Assembly: GCA_902651635.1 (NCBI GenBank)
Contig: CACRSC010000018.1
Span: 723,397-769,194 of the forward strand
DNA length: 45,798 nucleotides
Direction: 5' to 3'
Source of the DNA: Mastigamoeba balamuthi
Taxonomy: Eukaryota > Evosea > Mastigamoebida > Mastigamoebidae
The position numbers were made by a program, and so were the translations under genes. Each line of letters starts with the position of its first letter. Within the stretch, counting starts at the first letter, position 1. The notes under the pieces were generated by a model that was not told the DNA's origin, did not search any database, and saw only the letters and a program-made list of their open reading frames with translations. This document shows positions 19,771 through 30,676 of this stretch, piece after piece.

Positions 19771-20176
19771 TCTTTGGGCAGCTGGGGGGGCTGGTGGAGA
19801 TACTGAGAATCGCAGGAACCAAAATGAGCACAGATTGCCACCTCAGAATGCAAGACCATCGGTTTTTCCTCTCGCCCTGCTTGGCCAAGGCAGTAGCTCA
19901 CTCCTCCACATTTCTTCCCGGCATCAGACGCACTGAATAACGCTCTGGACTGGATGTCTGTTGGCGTCAGTCGACCGGCTTGCAATGCGGTAATGAACTC
20001 GATAGGAACTGTGGCTTCTTTATTCACTTTACCCGTTTCCTATACTCTGAACTCTGCGGACGTCACTCACTCGAGGTGTGTTGACGCCATCGACACACTG
20101 CGAGATTCCCGCGCTTCAGAGCAGGACAGAGATATCGAGGGACGGGATCTGGCCAGCCAGAAGGGAAAACCGCAAC
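19771..20176. promoter_or_regulatory. Divergent promoter, MINPP and PflX-like genes
   Basis: A 406-bp gap between two divergently transcribed genes. An AGATATC core (GAGATATCGAGG, about 20131-20142) sits roughly 40 bases before the PflX-like ATG, similar in kind to elements before MED4 and the MYND gene. No coding text is seen. Confidence 0.4.
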
Positions 20177-21227
20177 ATGGCGTCGTATCTGTCGATGTGG
20201 AGAAGCGGCAAGCTGTCGGAGCGGGCAGCCCGCGCGCACGAGATGGCGAGGCACTGCTGCCTGTGCGCGCGGAGGTGCGGCGTGGACCGGGAGTCAGGCG
20301 CCCAGGGCTTCTGCCGCACGGGGTCGACGCTCGCGTTCCTCGACGGCGCACAGCCGCACTACGGCGAGGAGTCGTGCCTCGTGGGCTCCCACGGCTCGGG
20401 CACCATCTTCTTCTCCTCCTGCAACCTCCGCTGCTGCTTCTGCCAGTGCGCACTGCCAGCCCCGCCAGCAACGCGATTTTATTTTCTCTCAATTCAATTG
20501 AATTCGAACTGCGGTCGCGCCTGCACTGACGCGCTCCGGGGCGGGTCGCAGGAACCACCAGATCGCGCACGGGATGCAGGGGGACGAGGGGACTGCCGAG
20601 GAGCTCGCGGGGATGATGCTGAGCCTGCAGGACGAGCTGCGGTGCCACAACATCAACCTCGTGACGCCCACGCACCAGCTGCCACAGATCCTCTCGGCTC
20701 TCTGCGTCGCTGCGGAGCGCGGCCTGCGCAAGCCCCTCGTGTGGAACTGCGGCGGCTACGAGTCGCTCGAGGCTCTCGAGCTGCTCGACGGAGTTGTGGA
20801 CATATACATGCCGGACTTCAAGTTCTGGAGCTCGGCCAACTCGGCCAAGTACCTCGCAGGGGCCGCTGACTACCCGGACGTAGCCCGCGCGTGCATCCGC
20901 GAGATGCACAGGCAGGTTGGCGACCTGCAGTGGGACGACCACGGCGTGGCTACTCGTGGACTGCTCGTGAGGCATCTTGTCATGCCCGGAAACCTCGCGG
21001 GAACCAAGGAACTGGTGCAGTGGCTGGCGCGGGAGGTTTCGCCTACGACCTACATCAACGTCATGGGTCAGTACCGCCCCTGCTTTAAGGCCAAGGATAT
21101 CGAGGAGATATCGAGGCCTATCACGGACACCGAGTTCGACACCGCAGTTACGTGGGCACGTGATGCTGGCCTGAGGGTCGACGTTGACTGGGATACCCTG
21201 TACTCTCCACTGGCACAATCACATTGA
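20177..21227 (+). CDS. PflX-like radical SAM protein (314 aa, two exons)
   Basis: Exons 20177-20445 and 20552-21227; the 106-nt GT-AG intron is strikingly AT-rich inside a GC-rich gene. Splicing gives SSCNLRCCFCQNHQIAHGMQ. The radical SAM cluster motif is C82-x3-C86-x2-C89. Upstream, HCCLCARRCGVDRESGAQGF plus CRTG is the second cysteine signature typical of PflX (COG1313), a bacterial/archaeal homolog of pyruvate-formate-lyase activase whose substrate is unknown. The rest has family blocks LVTPTHQLPQIL, WNCGGYES and RHLVMPGNLAGTKE. No mitochondrial-type leader is evident. In a eukaryote it suggests an anaerobic lifestyle and old lateral transfer; the intron shows it is a native nuclear gene. 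Confidence 0.88.
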
Positions 21228-23000
21228 GAATCCGGTGGCAATCAACTCAGCTTTCTAAGAGGTTGAAATAGGTAGGTTTCGGATTGAAGATACTGTTGAC
21301 ACTATGATCCAAACACGGATGGTGTTCTGGTCATCGTCCTTCCAGAACACATTAACATTCAAGCCCCACAGATCACAGGATTTAAGCAAAAGAGTGTATC
21401 CTCAAACTGAGAAGGAGGAGAAGAGGAGAAAGATCAGAGTCAAAGAGGAGCAGGAAATCTCAAGAAATAGAAAAAAGAAGATAGATCAGGCACTGGCCTG
21501 ACCTCTTCCAAAAATCGAATACTGCTCTAGAAATGAAAACCTGAAGACCTGCTTGGTCTATGCATTAGTTCATAACAGCGAATGAGACTTTCAGTCAGTG
21601 AATTGCACATATGGTTCATGAATTGTTGTTTCCAATGAATCATTCAAAATCTTAGACCATTATTGGAATCCAAAGGACCATGATAAGGAAGGGTACTCAT
21701 CTTCAGGCATACTCATGAGATGTATCAGTAAGGAACAATTCTTCTTCACTGAGTTCTCCACCTAGACAGATCCAACTGTCCGAAAGTTGGTGAGAATCTC
21801 CCTCAGATTGTATGTTAAATCTATTCTTTTGACTGACCCTGAAGTTGTGCCTTCCCATAGGGTTGTGAGAAGGCAGTGAAGGCCCTTATATGGCATGTGA
21901 CTGTGTCTGCTGGATGATGGGCCTGACAACTGTCTGTGCTACAATAATCTGGAGATATATTGTGACTGGGAATGAGATGCCTGAAGGCTGAGAGTCTTCA
22001 TACACAACCAGTGTACTAGAGACAAGAGAAAGAAAGAGATAATGCATGAAGATCTGCTACAAATGTGTTGTATAGGTATCTTAATTATAACTTGTAACTG
22101 TTATACAATCATGTTTTGCAAATATTCAGATTCAGACTTCTCATTCAGGCCAGATAGACTGTGAACAGCAACAATGATCTTTTTGGTTAAATGCATGATT
22201 CTAAGTATGTCAGAGAGATTGAAGATACTATGAAAGAGGCATTTCAGTGAGAAGACCAGGCAAATGAAATTCAAGTGTTCTTGGATGTCTTTATGCATCA
22301 TGTGCACGTCACAGCTCCCTGAAGCACTTAATTTATTTTATAAAGAATTATTTCTCAGTTGTGAATTTCAGTAAGAATGAGTCACATCTGAAATTCAAAG
22401 ATCTTATGGAGAAGATGCATATTGTGAAGAGCCATCATTAATAGAAGTACCTACCTACTTTATTAGTCTTTACTTTCACAGACAAGTGAACGTAGAAGAA
22501 GTCAGCTTAGAGTTGATGTTCTTTATGAAGATAATGCAGTACGAAATATGCAACAGTGGCGGTTCCATGAAAACATGTCTCAGAGTCTGATGGAAACCTC
22601 TTTGGTAGAATTGATATGAAAATGCATGGCTATTCTGTCAGTAGGGCCCTGACGTTCTAAAAATTGAATGAAGAACCAGCATTGATCTCACTGGACTGTC
22701 TCCTTATGGAGCCAAGTGTATGTGAATGTATCAATCATCTACTATGCCAACCCTTTCCCGAGAAAAGAGGCTCCTCAACTTAATACAGCAATTGGAGATG
22801 CCTATTGCCTATGTAAGAACTTAGTCAGCATCATAAAAGATGGAAGGCTCTCAAATAACCCTTGAATAACAACTTTCATTCTGTACATTTTGTAGATGCA
22901 TTTATGCCAAATATTTGCTTTCTGAAAAATTAAATAAATACAAATAAGAAAAAATACATACCAGGTTTGGAGAATTTCTAAATTTGTAAGTGTATTTGAG
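21228..23000. other. Second AT-rich island, no intact gene
   Basis: About 1.75 kb of AT-rich sequence between the PflX-like gene and the end of the polycystin pair. It has no long ORF. Short protein-like stretches appear on the plus strand, for example DHYWNPKDHDKEGYSSSGIL near 21655-21720, broken by stops. Composition and texture resemble the island at 3420-5950. I could not find terminal repeats or assign a family. Confidence 0.5.
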
Positions 23001-23007
23001 AAGGAGG

Positions 23008-25478
23008 CTAAGGTGCTGCTGAGGGGGGAGTTTGCTTTCTGGCAGGCACGGGAGATGCTGCAGGAGGCTGCTCTGTGACTGTAGCAGTAGTTCCTTTGTC
23101 CTTGTCATCATCATCAACTTCTTCATCCTCGGCGTTGTCGATTATATCTTCTTCATCGCTATCATCCTCTTCCTCACGTATCTCCTTCTTGGTTAGCTTT
23201 CTCCACAGTGCTTCGAAGGCTGCTGGGTGCATGTCCTGGAACCCTGGCCAATGTGCAAACTCGTCCTTAGTCAGCTGTGATTTGTGCATCCTGTTGTGGA
23301 GTCGGATCATCAGGAATAGTAGCTGCGACAGCGAGGGCCTTGGAACATTCTCGTGCTTTCCCGTTAGCACTTTGGTCAGCTTGATATATGATTTACTCAA
23401 ATACTGTGATAAAATAGTGAGTGGAGGACTAAATCACCGTTTATACCCGCCGCAGTGAGAGAGCAAGCGTAGGGGTCTCGCTTGTGATCTCGTTGACTGC
23501 AGTGTATGCATCATTGATGATGGCGATAAACATGTTCAACTGGCAAGCAGGTGTGAGTGTTGCGAGACATTGTGGAGGGCGTGTACAAGAACGAAAATGA
23601 CGATAACGAGGAAGATCACGAAGTACTGCGGTAACGTTAGAAAAGGCTGTTGTGGGTCCAGCTTACAATTGGGGTTATTATCCTCTGGACACCAGTCATA
23701 TCATCATAAGCCATGTCTCCAAACACTGACTGCACTGTCGACAGGATTGACATCCCAAAGCTGTCGGAGAGTCAAAAGTGGGCTGTGACCAAAGCAACGT
23801 ACTCCTTGTAGTCCATCAAGCGGTATCCATATATCAAGTGTGCCGACACAACGAATCCAATGAAGATAATGCCGAAGAAAAGAAGGAAAGTGGCAATATC
23901 CCCACTTGCCTAATCATGGGTGCATCGTCAGTGGTTGGATCTGTAATCAGCATTGAGTTGTACTCTGTCAAGAGTGCTCCAGAGGATCGACATTCTTGCA
24001 TTGGCATTGAGGTATCTGAATAGGGTGATGAGAGCCAGAGCCAGAGCTGCAAACTCATTGAGTGAGGGACATTCGAACGGCAGCTCACAGAATGCTCCCC
24101 AATAAAACAGGATGGTCCATTGGAATGCCAGCGTCTCCATGTCTTCGAAGTCATCATTGACGGTGATGTCGTCGATTCCATCAACAAAGTGCTGTATGGT
24201 GCTCATGATGACAAGGTACCACACGACAGCTACCACCATCATGCCCAGGTTGAAAACACCCACGAAGTTCCACCACGGTTTCATCAGCCATACGACAACC
24301 GACTGCCTGCTAACAATAGTGCCTTTGATCTATTGCGCGATGTCAAGTTCACGTAGTCAACACTGGCGCATACCTCTTGAAAGTAGAAGAAGAATTGGAA
24401 GAAGAGCCAAATGAGAAAGAGGATCTCGAAGCACAGGCGGAAGATGTCGAGCCTAGTGACGTAGAAATCCGCTCGGAAGGGTCGGAAGTTCGCACTCTCG
24501 AATGCTTGCCCGCCGGGAGAAAACTCCACGACGAACACGCTGCTCAGGAACGAGTTGACGCTTGGGTTGAATGTGTTGATCGTGACGGATATGGCACTGG
24601 TTTGATCGTCGTAGAAGTTATCCTGTAAGTATTTTCAGAAGCTAACGAGGGAAATCACGTTTGGTACCTTGAGGAACTCGATGGCGACTTGCGCTTCTGT
24701 ATGATTATGAGATAGCTCGTATTTGAAGGCGCCGCCCTCGTACATGCTCACCAGCCCCCACAGAGACGGCGTGTTCGTGTCACTATACCGAAACGTTTTG
24801 TTCGGGCCGAATGAGCGCGTGTCGCGGGTGAAGCGTGTGTAGAGGGCGTAGCATCGCCTTTCGGGACGAATCGAATCTGAGTCACTGCCATGATTTTCGT
24901 CAAATGCCTTCCTCATTATTCCGGCGATGTGCTTGTTGACTATGGCAGGATGTAAGACGTGTGGTGTGGAACAGCAAATAAATGAAGTACTTGTGCAAGA
25001 CCCGTCCTTGACTCGATATTGCCTCAGTGTAACGGAGCCGAGAACATGATTATTGACCGCCAGGAAGCCCGTTTCTAGTTGCCTCTCAGGAGAGAGGGAG
25101 TGGAGCAGTGGACCGTGTAACCACTGCATTTCGTGAGTTTTCGAATACACGGTGGCGTGACATACGAAGAAGAAGTCCTCTGAGTTATCGATATCCCAGA
25201 ATGTCTTTGGCTGGTACGAGTCGTTCTGGTCGAATTGCATTGAAATGGCGTTGTGTACAGCGTTGACCATCGTGTAGCTCGTCTATCCGAAGTCAGCAGT
25301 CAGTAAGTGGCGCAAAATGATGCCCGAGTACGAACAGGCGCATCTCGAAGGAGCAAGATAACAGTGGCATACAATGCGATGCCGATGACATAAATAATCA
25401 GTTGGCGGTACTTCTCCCTGCTCATCCTCTTCCTCTTGAGCTTCTGAATGTATGCGACAACCCTCTCCTCTGTCAGCA
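23008..25478 (-). CDS. Polycystin-2-like cation channel, copy B (multi-exon)
   Basis: Minus-strand exons read in order: MSREKYRQLIIYVIGIALYA (S1; first possible ATG 25425), the polycystin extracellular domain (HGPLLHSL, SFGPNKTFRYSDT, SSVFVVEFSPGG), S2-S4 (RLDIFRLCFEILFLIWLFFQ; PWWNFVGVFNLGMMVVAVVW; FRYLNANARMSILWSTLDRV), S5 (FFGIIFIGFVVSAHLIYGYR), pore (SVFGDMAYDDMTGVQRII), S6 (YFVIFLVIVIFVLV, then MLFIAIINDAYTAVNE) and an acidic C-tail ending at 23008. This is a complete PKD2/TRPP layout: a non-selective or Ca2+-permeable channel, often ciliary or on the plasma membrane. Conserved coding text (CPEVLTEERVVAYIQKLKRK) extends upstream of ATG 25425 to a TAG at about 25479, so the true 5' end may be spliced to something upstream. 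Exact exon borders are not all resolved. Confidence 0.85.
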
Positions 25479-28277
25479 CCTCTGGGCACTAATCCGATTG
25501 AGTCAGAAGAGGGTTGTCGAATGGCGTTTGGCGGGCATGCCATTGAGTCCGTGGTTGTGGTTGGCATGAGAGGTGAGGACTCCTTTGCTTTGCTTTCTGC
25601 GATCTCTGCTGTGTGTCGCAGCTTGGTGTCCGTATCCTCGTCCATGTCGTTAGCGGACTTGTCCCCAATCAGCTTGTCCCAGAGATTCTCGAACGTCGTC
25701 GGCGGCATGTCCTGGAAGATTGGCCAGTGCCTCAGCTCCCTCTTGGACAACTCTGGCTGCTTCATTCGCGACCGCAGGCGGCGCAGAATGCTAAGTAGTT
25801 CCTTCGCAGGAATTGTAGGGACGTTCTCTCTCTTTCTGCTGAAGAACTTGGTGGCCTTTTTCACTTGATGGTCTATCCACTAGAGCTGTGTAGTTAGATT
25901 GTTGTGATGAGGCTATCAAACATTTCGTATCGCTGTGGTTAGAGTTGGGGCTTGTCCGGCAGCCTCGTTGATCGCGGCATAGGAGTCGTTGATGATGGCA
26001 ACAAACATGTTGAGCTACAAGGGTAATCAGATTGCGGTGGGAACACTCGCGGGATACCAAGATGAAGACAACGAAGATGACGAACAGTATCAAGTACTGT
26101 GATGCAAGTGAGTTTGCAAGACGCCTGAATCTAGCGCACAATTGGGGCAATGATCCTTTGCATAGAGAACATGTCGTCGTATGGCATGTCACCCGCGACA
26201 CTTCTCAAGCAAGTCATGATAGAATTACCCATGCTGTTGCACAGTGAGATGGCGCAAGTGTGAGTGGGGATGTAGGCAGTACTGCTGGTATTCCTCCATT
26301 TGCAGACCGAAGACGACGTGCGCGGTGAACACGAACCCAAAGAAGATGATTCCAAAGAAGACAATAAATGCAGCAAGATCTCCTAGGGACTGCAGCCATG
26401 TCAAGGGACAAACAATAGGAATGCGTACCCTGTCGAGAGTGCTCCACAATAGATTCATTCGGGGGTTCGCGTCCAGGTACTGGAACATTGACAGGAATGA
26501 CAGCGAGAGCACTGGGAATTATTCAGAAGAGCGGGCCGTTGCGGCTCCTACCTGCGGCGCAAAGATAGTACAGCATCAGAAAGTTGTTTGCCAACGATTC
26601 CATGTCCTCGAAAGAAGAATTTTCCTTGATATCCTTGATGCCTTTGACAAAGTTCCGCAAGCGGGAAACGAAGACGAGGTACCATATGACGATTGCCACG
26701 ATGCCCTGGAAGACGGTGAATACCTCTGACATACGAGAGGGGAACAGCCTACGATCAAATTGATAAGGCCAACAAGATTCCACCAAGGATTCATCAGCCA
26801 AAGAACAAAGGACTTCTTCTCATACACTCGTTTTGCGACCTATAGTAATGCGTGAGTTGTTTAAGGCCAGACAGCTACGCACCTCGTATACCACTCTGCC
26901 AACCATGACGAGAACCCACAGCCCGAACACAATCTCAAGAGCAAGACGGAAGTAGTCCACAGATGTAAGGTACATGTCCGGCCGAAACGTGCGCAGCGAC
27001 ACATCGACCCACGTCTTGCCGCCAGCAGTGAACTCAGCCAGCTGCGGCGGTGATGTTAAACACCGACTCGCCTCGCACGGTTATTTCGACGCACGAAGAC
27101 CGAGCTCATCATCGTGTTTGTACCGGCGTTGAAGGTGTTGACGGTCGTTACGATGGCACGCGTCTGCCTGTCAAGGAACCCGTCCACCTCGAGCTGCTTG
27201 ATTTGTTGCTCCGCCTCGTTGCCATCGCGCGACAGCTCGACAACGTAGCCGTTTCCGCTGTACCACGCTGTCGAGGGGCCGAATGCGCCTGGAGCCTTGG
27301 TCTTGCGCCACGTCCACTGGCGGCCAGAAGGCCCGAAGGGATTCTTGTCCTCGTTTCTGCCGTTCCAGGAGCCGTAGCAATAGGAGGAGCGCAGGGTTGT
27401 GCCATTGTGCTTGAGCATCTTTTCGATTGAATGCAAGTAGGAGCAGCTGTCGGCCTTGACTCTGCTCTGGCGGAACGTGATCTTCCCGAGCAGCATATTA
27501 TGCGGTGTGATCATCGGCGACACACCGTCCGAGGAGTCTTTCAGTGTCGACAGCAGCGGACCTCTGACCCACTGCGAACGGGAGCAAGAAGTGTTAGCGA
27601 GTGCGGCAACTCGAGAGCAAGATGGCACACCATCCACCACTCGAAAGGGCTGGTGATCATCTCCCAGTCCTTGAGGGGTATGGAGTCCTCGTTGTCGAAC
27701 GGCTGCGTGATCAGCGCGTTCTCGATCGCGTTGGCCGTGTAGAAGCTCATCGAGATGTCCTTGGCCAGCAGCAGGATGACCACGAGCACCAGCACCCCGA
27801 ACGAGTACAGCGCCAGCAGCTGGTCAAATCGGCAATCTGTCAGCATCCAGAATCGACACAGAGCAACTGCATGGGGTTCCGGGCGCCAGCAACGGGGGAG
27901 AGAATCGAGGCGAGGCGGATTTGTGTTTGCTGTGGCACCCTGTACTGGCGCTTCTTGTGGATCTCGCGCTTGAGCCGCGCGATGTGCGTGGCCACGCACT
28001 CCTGCGTGACCTTGCGCGGGTCGTTGCGCCTGCGCCGCTCCTCGGCCTCTGCGTCGTCCTTGGCGTACCCCTCGGCGTCGTCGTCGCCCTCGTCGGACGC
28101 CGCGTCGCCCGCGCCCGTCTTGGCGCTGTTGCCCTGCAGCCCCGCCGCCGACCCCGAGTCGTCGTCGTCGTCGTCGCCTGGGGCGGCGGCCCGCTGCAGG
28201 TCGCCCGGCGGCGGGCTGGACGTGGACGCGGCGCCCCCCGGGTTGAGCTTGTCGAGTTCCACGGCGCCGCTGCTCAT
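25479..28277 (-). CDS. Polycystin-2-like cation channel, copy A (multi-exon)
   Basis: Start ATG 28277 (MSSGAVELDKLN), then an acidic/Ala-rich N-tail and S1 (LLALYSFGVLVLVVILLLA). Resolved splices: EWWM joined to WVRGPLLSTL (acceptor just before 27571), and SSVF joined to LAEFTAGGKTW, giving the polycystin domain with NPFGPSGRQWTW, YSGNGYVVELSRDG and FLDRQTRAIVTTVNTF. Then S2-S4 (YFRLALEIVFGLWVLVMVGR; PWWNLVGLINLI; FQYLDANPRMNLLWSTLDRV), S5 (AAFIVFFGIIFFGFVFTAHV), pore (SVAGDMPYDDMFSMQRII), S6 (LILFVIFVVFILVS, NMFVAIINDSYAAINEA) and a C-tail (RKRENVPTIPAKELLSILRR...). The C-tail frame has no stop before it runs into copy B's first exon, so the 3' end given here is a boundary of convenience. 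Similar in every block to copy B. Confidence 0.85.
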
Positions 28278-28281
28278 CCGC

Positions 28282-28419
28282 AACGTTGAAATAGGGAATG
28301 CGGGAGCGTGAGATCGCGGGGAGGGGGTGAATCTGCTGGTGGCCAGAACACGNAACGTTGAAAAAGGGAATGCGTGAGCGTGAGATCGAGGGGGTGAATC
28401 TGCTGGTGGCCAGAACACG
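28282..28419. repeat. Imperfect tandem repeat (~70 bp x2) with one ambiguous base
   Basis: Units 28282-28352 and 28354-28419 both run from AACGTTGAAA to GGTGGCCAGAACACG with a few differences. The only N in the window is at 28353, exactly at the junction. It lies just upstream of the polycystin A start and about 55 bases before the TrmO-like start, so it sits in a short divergent promoter (28278-28472). Either a real duplication or an assembly join. Confidence 0.85.
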
Positions 28420-28472
28420 CACGGGAAAAATCGGGAAAATCACAGATTCGGCCCCTGGAGTGGCTCTGGCGA

Positions 28473-28978
28473 ATGGATCGCTCTGCTGCTGTGCTGCCCG
28501 GTGTGGGCGCTCTCGGGGCGATCGGGTACGTCAGGAGCACGTTCGCCCAGTCCGCCTACATGACGCACGACCAGATCGCGTCGCAGGAGGCGCGGATCGA
28601 GGTCCTGCCCGAGCTCAGCGCCGGCCTGGACGGCATCGAGTGCCACACCTGGCTGCTCGTCCTCTGGCGCATGCACCTCAAGGCCCGCCTCCAGCCCCGG
28701 CTCCTCTCCGCTCTGACCGCCTCTGGCAGACGACGTGGCACTTGACTGTCGAGAGGCCCGGCGCTGGCGGGGAGAACGCGCGGCCCAAGGGCGTGTTTGC
28801 CACCGGGAGCCCTTCGAGGCCCAACCTCATCGGGGCCGCTGTGGTGCGGCTGGTGTCGAGGAACGGGTGCACGCTGCACGTGGTCGGCCTCGACGCGCTC
28901 GACGGGTCGCCTGTGGTGGACATCAAGCCGGCGTCCTCGTGCGCCCGGCCGCTGCTGCCGCCCTTTGACCATCTGTGA
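28473..28978 (+). CDS. TRMO: TrmO-like tRNA (N6-threonylcarbamoyladenosine) methyltransferase (152 aa)
   Basis: Exons 28473-28682 and 28730-28978, joined by a 47-nt intron that begins GC (AAG|GCCCGC) and ends AG; it puts the two halves in one frame (HLK joined to TTWHLTVERPG). Family blocks: AIGYVRSTF at the start, GLDGIECHTWLLVLWRMHL, then GVFATGSPSRPNLIGAAVVR and LDALDGSPVVDIKP, which is the TrmO/YaeB (UPF0066) beta-barrel that N6-methylates t6A37 using SAM. Only the catalytic barrel is present; the C-terminal extension found in many bacterial and animal versions is absent. The usual P-R-Q motif after the first strand is not obvious here (TFAQSAYMTHDQI). It converges with the PH-SH3 gene, 240 bases away. 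Confidence 0.85.
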
Positions 28979-29218
28979 ACGCTCTTCTGCGCAGCCCGAG
29001 TGTATTGGAATGTATGGCAATCGAACAGTTCTGTATTGCCAAGACCGAGCATTCTCCCTCGAAGGGACGCGAGGGGGGGAACACGCGAATACTGTGCAGT
29101 GGAGGCACTGAACAAACGGCGTCTCTTGTGTGATATTTGTGTGGCCCTCGTGTGCGGAGGTTGCTGCTCACAACGCTCAGAACAGCAGCCGGCTGCGCAC
29201 GACGTACTGACTTCCCAT

Positions 29219-30676
29219 CTATTCGTCGATCTGCAAGTAGAACGACGACACCCACCTGCGCCCCGCCGGTGAGAGAGAGTTGCCAACAAGGGACTGCCCG
29301 CGCACCCGCGCTTGCCGTTGAGCTCTGCCGCCCACCAGCCTGCCTCGTCGTCCCTCTGGAGGACCACCAGCTTGTCGCCGACCTCGAACGACAGCTCGTT
29401 CTAACCCATAGAGCTCTTTTGAGTCGAACGGAAAGTAGGGCGACGGGCGACAGCAGAGCGCGTGAGCAACGCACGGGGTTGGCGGCCGTGTACGAGTACT
29501 GCGCAGTGGCGGTGATCCTCGGCTTGCTCGACCGCTTCGACGGGTCCTGGGCGGGCGCGGGCGCGGACGCAGGGGCGGCGGCCGTCGTCGAGGCCGTCTG
29601 CGCGGGCACCGCGGTCGTCGTCGCCGCAGCCGCCGGCACCGAGGCCCTCTTGTCCTCGCCCTCGGCGCCAGGCGCGAGCGCCAGGTCGTCGGCGAGCTCC
29701 TGGTCGATCTTCTCGTCCCCCTCGCACTTGCGCGGCGACGTGAGCGCCGGCGGGGCCTTGAGGGGCGCCGGCGCCGCGTTGACGGCGCTCTGGGTGACGG
29801 CAACCGAGGGCGCCGTCGCCACGGCAGGGGCGACCATCTGCGGCTGCGAGGACTGCGCCTGGCGCGCCTTGGCGATCAGGCGGTCGAGGCCCGACGACCA
29901 GTAGTCCCCAGAGGACGAGCCGACCGCGATCAGCTTCCACGTGCGCCCGGGCGTCACCAGCGCGAACCCCACGCGCTGCTTGGGCCCGCGCTCCTTCGTG
30001 TCCGCCTTGGTCCTGAAGTTGAACACCTGGCGAGCGGGGGCCAGCGCTCAGCGGCGGGTGGAGACGGGGAACAGCGGCTGGCGGAGGAGACGTCCGGTGG
30101 GCGCGCTCACCGGGCCCAGGAGAGCCGAGTGGGCGGCGGTGTGGGGGGGCCGGCAACAAACAGCAAGAGGAAAAACAGGGGTGCGCAGTGCAAAAGTCGC
30201 GTTTGGGGGTTCTGAGAAATGCGCACCTCGCGCAGGTCGATCTGGCCCTTCTTGTTCGAGCACGACTCGTCTGTGTAGTACCTGCGCAGCGCGATGCGGG
30301 TCAGCGACGCCTCGGGCCGCTTCGCGTCGGGCGGCGCGAAGTGTTCGGTGTGGGACAGACGCGAAAAATGAACAAAACGGGAGGGCAACGGCGGACGCAA
30401 CTTGAGGATGAAGAGCTCGTCGGTCGTGTTGCAGAACCAGCGCTTCTTCCAGCTGCGGTGCAGGTTGCCCTGCTTCGTGAGGAACCCTTGCACGAGCTGC
30501 ACCCGGGGGGAGCGGTGCCGGCGTGGGGGGGGGGGGGCCCACCCCACGTTTCGGTTTGGTCAGTTCGGTAAAAACAGGGCATCCGAGAGACGGTGACAAG
30601 CGCTCGCGACGCGCCAGTGCACGCAGGCGACACACAGGGGGTGAAGATGGGGACGCACAAGGTTCGTGTCGGCCAT
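29219..30676 (-). CDS. PH-SH3 domain protein (about 323 aa, five exons)
   Basis: Proposed exons: 30676-30659, 30496-30227, 30026-29475, 29400-29306, 29255-29219. Exon 1 (MADTNL then GTGCGT) is inferred from phase and position; the rest keep frame and homology. The N-terminus is a PH domain (VQGFLTKQGNLHRSWKKRWF, later NKKGQIDLRE joined to VFNFRTKADTKERGP, ending DYWSSGLDRLIAKA), so it should bind phosphoinositide membranes. A long Ala/Pro-rich linker follows. The C-terminus is an SH3 domain split over three exons: AQYSYTAANP, NELSFEVGDKLVVLQRDDEA, GWWAAELNGKRG then WVSSFYLQIDE. It looks like a cortical actin or endocytic adaptor. A ~25-residue insert in the PH domain (after ELFILK) may be a variable loop. 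Confidence 0.82.

Noticed and set aside
28473-28745. TrmO exon 1 frame ending at 28745 as a complete 90-aa protein
   Set aside because: The second half of the TrmO barrel is encoded in another frame directly downstream, and a 47-nt intron joins the two with homology on both sides.
30520-30545. G-run (about 13 G) near 30527-30539 as a G-quadruplex regulator
   Set aside because: It lies in the proposed first intron of the PH-SH3 gene as part of the C-rich pyrimidine tract before the acceptor; no further structure was seen.
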